Shown here in pieces: positions 34,318-43,000 of a stretch of DNA of 64,000 nucleotides. Location: positions 372,001 through 436,000 of the forward strand of contig JAWKZV010000002.1 of NCBI GenBank assembly GCA_041395745.1. Direction: 5' to 3'. Under the pieces are notes generated by a model that worked only from the letters and a program-made list of their open reading frames with translations, was not told the DNA's origin and did no database searches. This DNA is from Porticoccus sp041395745 (GTDB lineage: Bacteria > Pseudomonadota > Gammaproteobacteria > Pseudomonadales > Porticoccaceae). The first letter of the stretch is position 1. Each line of letters begins with the position of its first letter. The position numbers and the translations under genes were made by a program.

Positions 34318-34902
34318 ATGGCCAAGATAAACCTCTTACCCTGGCGCGAAGCTTATCGCGCTGAAAAGAAAAAGGAATTTATCACGCTCATTTGTGTGGT
34401 TCTGGTGGCGGCAATAGTCGTCGCGTTTGGCTGGGATCGTGTTGTGAATGCACAGATCTCTAACCAGGAGAGCAGGAACCAGTTGCTGAAAAGCGAGATT
34501 GCTAGGCTTGAAAAGCAAGTGGCTGAAATAAAGGAACTTAAAAAGCGTCGTAAGGATCTGCTTGATCGGATGCAGGTTATTCAGGAATTGCAGGGTAATC
34601 GCCCCGAAATAGTCAAACTCTATGATGAGTTTGTGCGTTCTGTGCCTGATGGGGTTTTTTTCACCAAAATGGTGCTGAAAGGAAGGCAACTTTCATTAGA
34701 GGGGTATGCGGAGTCAAATAACCGGGTTTCATCGTTGATGCGTCGTCTGGATGCGTCCCCTAAATTTGCTGAGCCTAATCTCACCAAAGTGCAGGCTAAT
34801 GAGATCTTGGGAGAGGATGGAAGTCGCTTTGAAATGCGAGTAAAAGTGGTGACGGCGCCAGTTGAAAGCGAAGCATCTGGTAAGGCTGAAGGAGAAGCGT
34901 GA
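34318..34902 (+). CDS. pilN: Type IV pilus assembly protein PilN
   Basis: A 194-residue bitopic membrane protein. The cytoplasmic N-terminus INLLPWREAYRAEKKKEF is the conserved PilM-binding motif. A membrane helix follows (residues 24-42), then a coiled-coil and a ferredoxin-like periplasmic domain that pairs with PilO. Its stop overlaps the pilO start by one base or more. Length is standard. Codons are AT-richer than in the flanking housekeeping genes. Confidence 0.95.
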   Translation: MAKINLLPWREAYRAEKKKEFITLICVVLVAAIVVAFGWDRVVNAQISNQESRNQLLKSEIARLEKQVAEIKELKKRRKDLLDRMQVIQELQGNRPEIVKLYDEFVRSVPDGVFFTKMVLKGRQLSLEGYAESNNRVSSLMRRLDASPKFAEPNLTKVQANEILGEDGSRFEMRVKVVTAPVESEASGKAEGEA

Positions 34903-35513
34903 TGGCCCTTAAAGAATCCTTTCAGCAGTTGAAAGACCTTGATCTTTCCGACCTTGATATAGAAACCATTGGGGTCTGGCCACTACCAGTCAGAGTTGTG
35001 TTGCTGATGCTAATTTTTTGCAGTGTGTTGGCTGGAGCATATTATTTCCATGTCAAAGATCTGGGTGTTGAGCTGGATAGGGCGAGAGTTCAAGAAGGGA
35101 AATTAAAGCAAACTTTTGAGCAGAAAGCGTTTCAGGCTGCCAACCTGGAGGCTTATCGTGAGCAGATGGCTGAAATGGAGAAGCTCTTTGGTGCGCTCCT
35201 GGCTCAGTTACCAAGCGATACGGAAGTGCCTGGGTTGCTTGAGGACATAACAGAATTAGGGCAAGGCGCAAGTTTGAATATTGTGAGCATAACTCTGCAG
35301 CCTGAACGAGCAGCGGAGTTTTATGTCGAGCTTCCCATCAAGATTATTGCGGAAGGGGGGTATCATGACGTAGGTGCATTTGTGAGTGGTGTGGCGGGAT
35401 TGCCAAGAATTGTGACCCTGCATGACTACAGTTTGGCCTCGAAGGGAAACGGCGGATTGTTGACCTTGGAAATCGAGGCGAAAACCTACCGTTACAAGAC
35501 ACAGGAAGACTAA
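34902..35513 (+). CDS. pilO: Type IV pilus assembly protein PilO
   Basis: A 203-residue bitopic protein forming the periplasmic alignment complex with PilN and PilP. A cytoplasmic tail, one helix (VRVVLLMLIFCSVLAGAYYF), a coiled coil and a C-terminal ferredoxin-like fold with FVSGVAGLPRIVTLHDY are visible. I chose ATG at 34902, eight bases after GGAG; a GTG at 34899 is also in frame. It lies two bases before pilP. Confidence 0.95.
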   Translation: MALKESFQQLKDLDLSDLDIETIGVWPLPVRVVLLMLIFCSVLAGAYYFHVKDLGVELDRARVQEGKLKQTFEQKAFQAANLEAYREQMAEMEKLFGALLAQLPSDTEVPGLLEDITELGQGASLNIVSITLQPERAAEFYVELPIKIIAEGGYHDVGAFVSGVAGLPRIVTLHDYSLASKGNGGLLTLEIEAKTYRYKTQED

Positions 35514-35515
35514 AG

Positions 35516-36052
35516 ATGGCTAGGTTAGCAGGTTTGTTTATTGTCATCGCTGGTTGTGTTCTTGCGTCAGGATGTGCAGGTGATGGCGAGCATCAGGATC
35601 TTAGAGATTTTATGAGGGATGTTAAGGCTCGGCCAGCTGGTGAAATTGAGCCTATTCCTACTTTTCGTGCCTACAAGAACTTCAGGTATGGTGCGATTGC
35701 CATGCGTAGCCCCTTTGAGCCACCGTTGCTAATAGTGGCTGGAGAAAAACTGACTGGAAAAAATAGCGTTGAAGCTCCGGATGAATCCCGTAAGCGAGAG
35801 TACCTTGAAGGTTTTAATTTTGCTGCTTTGTCAATGGTTGGTGTTTTAGCTAAAGATGGCAATATTTGGGCGTTGATTAATGATGGCAGTGGAGGAATAC
35901 ACAGGGTTTCTGTGGGTAATTACGTAGGCAAGAATTTCGGACGAATCAAGACCGTAAGTGAGGCAAAAGTTGAAGTGGTTGAGATCGTGCCCGATGGCAA
36001 AGGAAATTGGGTGGAGCGTCCGCGGACACTGGCTCTGCGAGAGAAGGACTAA
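35516..36052 (+). CDS. pilP: Pilus lipoprotein PilP
   Basis: A 178-residue inner-membrane lipoprotein. The signal peptide ends in the lipobox LASGC (C20). The C-terminal beta-sandwich domain (GVLAKDGNIWALINDGSGGIHRV, GNYVGKNFGRI) contacts the N-domains of the secretin PilQ and ties it to PilNO. Length is typical. The gene is AT-rich compared with gltB or nirB. Confidence 0.94.
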   Translation: MARLAGLFIVIAGCVLASGCAGDGEHQDLRDFMRDVKARPAGEIEPIPTFRAYKNFRYGAIAMRSPFEPPLLIVAGEKLTGKNSVEAPDESRKREYLEGFNFAALSMVGVLAKDGNIWALINDGSGGIHRVSVGNYVGKNFGRIKTVSEAKVEVVEIVPDGKGNWVERPRTLALREKD

Positions 36053-36074
36053 ATAGATGTTTGGGGAATCTGAG

Positions 36075-38210
36075 ATGAAAGGCTATCTGAAAAAGAGCGT
36101 GATGATGCTGGTGTGGTGTCTTGCCTCAATGGGGGGGGCATCGCAGGTGTTGGCCCAAGCGTCGCTTGATGATATCAGCTTTGCTACCCTGCCGGGTGCC
36201 CGATTCGAGGTCAAGATGTCCTTTTCTGAGCCACCCCCATCTCCAGAGGGATACACGATTGATAACCCAGCTCGAATTGTGCTGGATTTGCCTGGGGTGA
36301 CCAGTAATGTAGAAAGGAAGCATTCTCTCTCGTTTGAAAATGCCCGTAGTGCGGTTGTTCTCGGTACCTCTGATCGCACTCGAGTGATCCTGAATATGCT
36401 TCAAATGGCATCTTATGAGACCCGCGTTGATGGAAATACCTTGACATTGTTAGTTGGGTCCAGTGAAGGCGTTGTAGGTTCTGTTGAGAAGCAAGCGTCT
36501 GTTGTTTCTAGAGTGGCACAAAGTGGTAATCGAGTTAATGCTGAATATGGTATCAAGTCTGTAGATTTTCGTCGGGGTGAACAAGGTGAAGGGCTGGTGG
36601 TGATCGGGCTTTCGGATCCATCTATCAGTGTCGATATTTCGCAGGCGGGGGGAGATATCAAGTTAAGTTTTTTCCGCACTTCGTTGCCAGAGCAATTCGA
36701 TCGTCGTCTGGATGTCTTGGATTTTGCTACCCCAGTAAAAGAAGTTGATACCTCTACAGATGGAACTACTACGACTGTGCTGGTGGGTGCTGTAGGCGAA
36801 TATGATTACATGGCCTATCAGGCTGACGACCAATACATTCTCAGTGTTAAACCACTTACTGTGAGTGAGGTAGAGCAGCGAAAGTCTAAATTCGCATATG
36901 TCGGAGACAAGCTTTCGCTGAATTTTCAGGATATTGAGGTCCGCTCAGTTTTGCAGCTAATTGCCGATTTTACTGAATTGAACTTGGTTGCAAGCGACAC
37001 GGTTTCTGGCAGTATTACTTTGCGATTGGAAAACGTGCCATGGGATCAGGCTCTTGATATAGTTTTGAAAGCCAAAGGCTTGGACAAGCGACAGGACGGT
37101 AACGTGCTGATGGTGGCCCCAGCGGCAGAAATCGCTGAACGTGAACGACTGCAGGTAGAAGCAAACAAGCAGCTTCAGGAGTTAGCCCCCCTCAGGACTG
37201 AGTTTGTGCGAGTCAAGTATGCAGATGCACGTGAACTGTATGAGTTGTTTGATGTGCGTCGTGGTAGTGGCGGCGGTGGCGGTGGGCGTAATGCCACAGG
37301 AAGTATGCTGTCCGAACGTGGGTCTGCGATAGTCGATGATAGAACGAATACTATTATTCTCACCGACACAGATGAAAAAATTAATGAGTTCAAGCGATTG
37401 ATTGATGAAATCGACATTCCTGTGCGGCAGGTGATGATTGAGGCTCGAATTGTTATCGCTAACAAGGATTTCAGAAAAGAAATAGGTGCTCGTCTTGGTT
37501 TGCAGGGGGCTAGAACTCCTGATAGCTCGGATTTTGGGTTTGGGGGATCCTTGGAAAATTTTGCTGATCCCAACAATCCCATCAGTATATTTAATCGTGG
37601 ATCAGGTACTCTTCTGGTCAATGATGCCGGTTTGGGTGTGGACTTGGGGGTGAATAATCCCAATGGTAGTTTCGCTCTCGAATTTCTGACCCAAAATACT
37701 TTTTTGGATCTTGAACTCAGTGCTCTCGAAAACGAGGGTTCTGGTGAAATTGTCTCTCAGCCGAAAGTGCTGACGGGCGACAAGCAAAAAGCCTCTATCA
37801 AAACAGGTACTGAAATCCCATACCAGAATGCGACTTCCAGTGGTGCCACTTCAGTGCAGTTTAAGGAAGCTGTGTTGAAGTTGGAGGTAACTCCTCAAAT
37901 TACCCCTGATGGTCGTATTGTGATGGCTATCAACGTGAACCAGGATTCAGTTGGAGATTTGTTGCCCACAGGTGAGCCGGCGATTGATGTCACCCAAGTT
38001 GAAACGAAAGCCATTGTTGGTGATGGGCAAACTCTTGTTCTGGGTGGATTGTTTCAAATGGAAACTGTAGACAATCAGGAGAAAGTGCCAGTTCTAGGAG
38101 ATATTCCTTATCTGGGTCGCTTATTCCGCTACGATCTGGACGATATTCAAAAAAGAGAAATCCTGATTTTCATTACTCCGAAAATCATTAATGAAAAACT
38201 TCTTGATTAA
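36075..38210 (+). CDS. pilQ: Type IV pilus secretin PilQ
   Basis: A 711-residue outer-membrane secretin through which the pilus passes. After a signal peptide come AMIN repeats (peptidoglycan-binding beta domains, about residues 30-270), an N0/STN domain (LNFQDIEVRSVLQLIADFTELN) and an N1 domain. A glycine-rich loop is followed by the secretin core, which ends in the conserved VPVLGDIPYLGRLFR. ATG at 36075 is preferred because it gives a lysine-rich signal-peptide start; ATG at 36057 would add the acidic MFGESE. Its stop overlaps the aroK start. Confidence 0.95.
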   Translation: MKGYLKKSVMMLVWCLASMGGASQVLAQASLDDISFATLPGARFEVKMSFSEPPPSPEGYTIDNPARIVLDLPGVTSNVERKHSLSFENARSAVVLGTSDRTRVILNMLQMASYETRVDGNTLTLLVGSSEGVVGSVEKQASVVSRVAQSGNRVNAEYGIKSVDFRRGEQGEGLVVIGLSDPSISVDISQAGGDIKLSFFRTSLPEQFDRRLDVLDFATPVKEVDTSTDGTTTTVLVGAVGEYDYMAYQADDQYILSVKPLTVSEVEQRKSKFAYVGDKLSLNFQDIEVRSVLQLIADFTELNLVASDTVSGSITLRLENVPWDQALDIVLKAKGLDKRQDGNVLMVAPAAEIAERERLQVEANKQLQELAPLRTEFVRVKYADARELYELFDVRRGSGGGGGGRNATGSMLSERGSAIVDDRTNTIILTDTDEKINEFKRLIDEIDIPVRQVMIEARIVIANKDFRKEIGARLGLQGARTPDSSDFGFGGSLENFADPNNPISIFNRGSGTLLVNDAGLGVDLGVNNPNGSFALEFLTQNTFLDLELSALENEGSGEIVSQPKVLTGDKQKASIKTGTEIPYQNATSSGATSVQFKEAVLKLEVTPQITPDGRIVMAINVNQDSVGDLLPTGEPAIDVTQVETKAIVGDGQTLVLGGLFQMETVDNQEKVPVLGDIPYLGRLFRYDLDDIQKREILIFITPKIINEKLLD

Positions 38211-38734
38211 TGTCCAAATCTAACAACGTCTTTCTTGTCGGCCCCATGGGGGCCGGCAAGACTACTATTGGTCGTCTTCTCGCCAGAAATCTTTCTCTCA
38301 AGTTTGTTGATCTCGATGCGGAGATTGAAAAACGTTGTGGAGCTAATATTCCCTGGATTTTTGATGTCGAGGGGGAGGCTGGCTTTCGCAAGAGGGAGAG
38401 TTCATTGCTGGATGAGCATACCGAAGCAGAGGGCATTCTACTGGCTACGGGTGGTGGAGCTGTCATCAATCCCGATAACAGGCGATTCTTGAAGCAGCGC
38501 GGATATGTGGTGTATCTGAGAGCTTCAGTTGCGCAGTTATTGGAGAGGACTGCTCACGATAAGTCGCGCCCGTTGTTACAGGTGGATGATCCGCAAGCCG
38601 TACTGGTCAGGCTGATGACCGAGCGTGATCCCTTGTACAGGGATGTGGCGGACTTGATTATCGAAACCGAAAGAAAGAAACCACAACTTGTCGCAGATCT
38701 GGTTGCCAGAGAAGTTCGCCAGTTCCAGAGCTGA
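38210..38734 (+). CDS. aroK: Shikimate kinase
   Basis: A 174-residue cytosolic P-loop kinase that phosphorylates shikimate in the aromatic amino acid pathway. It has Walker A GPMGAGKTTIGR, shikimate-binding D/R residues (FVDLDAEIEKRCG, GFRKRES), GGGAV and the LID region with R. Length is typical. It overlaps the pilQ stop by one base, the conserved pilQ-aroK-aroB linkage of gammaproteobacteria. Confidence 0.96.
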   Translation: MSKSNNVFLVGPMGAGKTTIGRLLARNLSLKFVDLDAEIEKRCGANIPWIFDVEGEAGFRKRESSLLDEHTEAEGILLATGGGAVINPDNRRFLKQRGYVVYLRASVAQLLERTAHDKSRPLLQVDDPQAVLVRLMTERDPLYRDVADLIIETERKKPQLVADLVAREVRQFQS

Positions 38735-38776
38735 TATGGTAAATTCGCAACCCTTTTTTCCGGGGAGTGAAATGCT

Positions 38777-39862
38777 GTGGAGTCTTCTTTGTTGAAACTG
38801 ACTGTAGATCTGGGCGAACGTAGCTACCCTATTCTGATTGGATCGGGACTGCTGGGCAGTCCCGATCTGTTGTCTCCGTATATCCAAGGCTCACAGGTGC
38901 TGATCGTGACTAACGAAACGATCGCGCCTCTCTATTTGTCCCGGTTGGTGGAAACTTTAGGTGGCTACCAAGTGAATACGGTAGTCCTTCCCGACGGAGA
39001 AAAATACAAGAATCTCGAGATCCTCAACCGGATCTTCGATTGTTTGCTGGAAAATCGCCATAACCGCACGACCACGCTGATCGCTCTCGGTGGCGGTGTG
39101 GTAGGCGATATGACGGGCTTTGCGGCAGCCTGTTATCAGCGCGGTGTAAATTTTATTCAGATTCCTACCACTCTTTTGGCTCAGGTGGATTCATCGGTGG
39201 GCGGGAAGACAGCCGTTAACCATCCGAAAGGCAAAAACATGATTGGGGCGTTCTACCAGCCCAGATGCGTTATTGCGGACACAGATACGCTGAAGACATT
39301 GCCGGAACGTGAGTTTCATGCTGGTCTTGCCGAGGTGGTGAAGTATGGTTTGATCGCTGATGTCGATTTCCTCGAGTGGCTTGAGATCAATATTGAGGAT
39401 CTGATGGCCCGGAAGCCAGATGTTTTGGCTGAAGCGGTAAGGCGCTCCTGTGAGAATAAAGCAAAAATTGTCAGCCTGGATGAGCGTGAGGGTGGCATAA
39501 GGGCCATTTTGAATCTGGGTCATACTTTTGGGCACGCTATCGAAACTGCCCAGTCTTATAAGGACTGGCTGCATGGTGAAGCCGTCGCCGCGGGTATGGT
39601 GATGGCGGCTGAGCTGTCAAGATTACTGGACTGGATAAGTCTGGAAGACAGGCAGCGCGTAGAAACTCTCATGGCAAAGTGTCAGCTCCCTACCTGGGCG
39701 CCCGAGAATATGGATAGGCAGGCCATGTTGGAATTGATGGCTGTTGATAAAAAAGTACTGGATGGCTCGCTGCGTCTGGTATTGCTGCGTTCTTTGGGTG
39801 ATGCGGTTGTGACTTCAGAGTTTGATCATGCCAAGTTAATTCAGTTGCTGTCTGGTCAATAA
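38777..39862 (+). CDS. aroB: 3-Dehydroquinate synthase
   Basis: A 361-residue NAD- and metal-dependent cytosolic enzyme converting DAHP to 3-dehydroquinate. It shows the NAD site DGEKYKNLEIL, GGGVVGDMTGFAAACYQRGV, the QVDSSVGGKTAVNHPKGKNM block and metal ligands in HAGLAEVVKYG and LGHTFGHAIE. The GTG start at 38777 lies behind GGGGAG. Many gammaproteobacteria have damX next; here gltB follows after 175 bases. Confidence 0.96.
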   Translation: MESSLLKLTVDLGERSYPILIGSGLLGSPDLLSPYIQGSQVLIVTNETIAPLYLSRLVETLGGYQVNTVVLPDGEKYKNLEILNRIFDCLLENRHNRTTTLIALGGGVVGDMTGFAAACYQRGVNFIQIPTTLLAQVDSSVGGKTAVNHPKGKNMIGAFYQPRCVIADTDTLKTLPEREFHAGLAEVVKYGLIADVDFLEWLEINIEDLMARKPDVLAEAVRRSCENKAKIVSLDEREGGIRAILNLGHTFGHAIETAQSYKDWLHGEAVAAGMVMAAELSRLLDWISLEDRQRVETLMAKCQLPTWAPENMDRQAMLELMAVDKKVLDGSLRLVLLRSLGDAVVTSEFDHAKLIQLLSGQ

Positions 39863-39928
39863 TGCACCAAAATCAGCAAACACGCGTTATGCCTACCGAT
39901 GTCGCAGGCCTATTTTCCCCATAGAAGT

Positions 39929-39957
39929 TTGTGACGTCGGCTCCAGCCATGTAAAAT
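39929..39957 (+). promoter_or_regulatory. Sigma70 promoter for gltBD
   Basis: TTGTGA (39929-39934) and TAAAAT (39952-39957) are 17 bases apart, with a predicted start near 39964 and a leader of about 75 bases before gltB. No sigma54 element was found here. GCACCAAAAT at 39863-39872 resembles only half an NtrC site. Confidence 0.55.
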
Positions 39958-40037
39958 GTGTCTCCTTTTGTGCCCGAAAGTTCCACTTGGGCAATGTAAC
40001 CAGCTGTTTTTACTTGTTTTCTGTCTAGAGTTTTATT

Positions 40038-43000
40038 ATGTCGACAGGCCTCTATCGGTTAGATGAATTCAAAGATAACTGTGGCTTCGGCTTGATTGCC
40101 CATACCAAAGGGCAGGCAAGCCATCGCATCCTCGAAACTGCCATTGAGTCGTTAACCTGTATGACCCACCGGGGTGGTATCGCCGCTGATGGCAAGACCG
40201 GTGATGGTTGCGGTTTGCTCATGCAAAAACCCGACGGGTTTATGCGGCAAGAGGCCAAGGACTTGTTCTCGGTCGAACTGCCCTCGCTTTATGCGGTGGG
40301 CGCGATTATGCTCAGCAAGGACAGTGGGTTGCGTGCAGCAGCCAAACAGGGACTTACCGAGGTGTTGGGGCAGCAGGGTCTGTCCGTCGTCGGTTGGCGT
40401 GAAGTTCCCACGAATAATGCCTGTCTGGGTGAAATCGCGTTGCGTTCCCTGCCGGTTTTCGAGCAGGTGTTCGTCACTGCTGGCGAGCTCGATGAGGCGC
40501 ATTTCAATGCTCGTCTCTTCATTGCAAAGCGCAAGGCAGAAAAAGCGCTTGCGGCAGACGAAGCCTTTTATATCGCGAGCCTCTCCGCCAATGTCATCAG
40601 CTATAAAGGCCTGATGATGCCGGTGGATCTGCCCAAATTCTATCTGGATTTGGATGACCCTCGCCTGGAAACAGCCATTTGTGTGTTCCACCAGCGCTTC
40701 TCCACCAATACCATGCCGCGATGGCCCCTGGCCCAGCCGTTCCGCATGTTGGCTCACAATGGTGAGATCAATACTATCACTGGCAACAGAAACTGGTCAG
40801 TGGCGAGAACGCCAAAGTTCGAAACGCCACTGCTGCCGGATCTGCTCGAAGTGGCGCCGCTGGTTAACCGCACCGGCTCCGATTCTTCCAGTCTGGATAA
40901 CATGCTGGAAGTGCTGGTCGCTGGAGGTATGGACCTCCACAAGGCAGTGCGTCTGCTGGTGCCACCGGCCTGGAACAACACCCAGGATTACGGTCCCAAT
41001 GAACGGGCCTACTTCGAGTATATCTCCATGCATATGGAGCCTTGGGATGGCCCCGCTGGTTTGGTCATCACCGATGGTCGATACGCAGTCTGTACGCTCG
41101 ATCGCAACGGTCTGCGGCCCTCCCGCTGGGTTCTGACCGATGACGATGTTATCACCGTGGCCTCTGAAGTCGGTGTATACAGATACGAGCCTGAGAACGT
41201 GGTGGCGAAAGGCCGCCTTGGGCCGGGCGATATCCTGTCCATCGATACTGTTAGCGGTACTATCCAGAATGCTGAGGATATCGATCGCCAGCTGGCTTCG
41301 TGCAACACCTACCAGAAGTGGTTGCGGGATGGCAGTGTCAAAGTGATGTCCACCATGGAGCAGGACAGCATCGAGGTGGAAGGCGCGCTGACACGCGAAC
41401 AGATGCAGCGTTACATGAAGTTGTTCCTGGCCAGTCAGGAAGAGCGTGACCAGGTGTTGCGCCCTCTGGCAGAAGGTGGCCAGGAAGCGGTGGGCTCCAT
41501 GGGGGACGATACCCCAATGGCAGTTCTGTCTGCGAAGCAGCGTACGCTGTACGACTATTTCCGCCAGCAGTTTGCCCAGGTGACCAACCCGCCGATTGAC
41601 CCCTTGCGGGAGTCTCTGGTGATGTCACTGGCGACTCAACTGGGGCGTGAAGAATGTCTCTTCACAGAAACTGCCGGGCACGGCAAACGGGTTAACCTGA
41701 ACAGCCCGGTGCTGTCACCGCGCAAGTACTTTGCCCTTAAGAACGTGGACCAGAGTGAATACCCTGTCCAGAAGTTCAGCGTGAACTACGATCCGCAGAA
41801 AACTTCCCTGAAAGACGCGATCAAGTCCCTCTGTATTTCCGTCGAAAAGGCGGTAAAGGAAGGAGTGGTGTTCTGTATTCTGTCTGACTCGGACATTGCC
41901 CCCGAAAAACTGCCCATTCCGATGTTGATGGCAGTGGGTGCGGTACATCATCACCTCATTGCTACAGGTGAGCGCTGTAATGCCAATATTATTGCCAGTA
42001 CTGCTTCGGCACGGGATTCTCACCAGATAGCCACGCTGATTGGTTATGGTGCTTCGGCCGTTTATCCCTATTTAAGTTTCCATATCCTCTCCGATCTGGT
42101 CCATTCCGGCGAAGTGCTCAGCGACCTCGGAACGGCCTTTAAAAATTATCGTAAAGGCATCAATAAGGGCTTACTGAAAATTCTGTCGAAGATGGGTATC
42201 TCCACCATCGGTTCTTACCGTGGCGCCCAACTGTACGAAATCATCGGTCTCGCCTCGGATGTGGTTGAAACCTGTTTTGCCGAAACCCCGAGCCGTATTG
42301 AAGGCGCCGGCTTCGAAGAGTTGCAGCGCGACCAGCAACAGCTCAACGCGGAAGCCTGGAGTGATCGCAAGGGGATCAACCCCGGTGGTCTGCTGAAATA
42401 CGTTCACGGCCAGGAATACCACGCCTTTAACCCGGATGTGGTTAAAGCGCTGCACCGTTCTGTGCAGAATGGTGACTACGCGGCATGGCACGATTATGCA
42501 GGTCTGGTCAATGACAGACCCATTGCCACCCTGCGGGACCTGCTCAAGATCCGTGGTGACATCAAAGCGGTTCCCCTCGAGGAAGTGGAACCTATTGAGA
42601 AAATTATCAAGCGCTTTGACTCGGCGGGTATGTCTCTCGGCGCACTCTCTCCGGAGGCTCACGAGGCCTTGGCCGAGGCGATGAACAGCCTGGGAGGCCG
42701 TTCAAACTCGGGAGAGGGCGGTGAAGATCCGGCGCGCTATGGCACCATCAAGGTTTCCAAGATCAAGCAGGTGGCTTCGGGACGCTTCGGCGTAACCCCC
42801 CATTACCTGAGCAGTGCCGAGGTTATTCAAATCAAGGTTGCTCAGGGCGCCAAGCCCGGTGAGGGTGGTCAGTTGCCGGGTGGTAAGGTCAATGATCTGA
42901 TTGCCCGCCTCCGTTACTCGGTGCCAGGTGTAACCCTGATTTCACCTCCGCCGCACCATGATATTTATTCGATCGAAGACTTGGCGCAGTTGATTTTCGA

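Noticed and set aside
39863..39877. NtrC site upstream of gltB
   Set aside because: Only the left half GCACC-AAAAT is present; the right half is CAGCA, and no sigma54 element follows.
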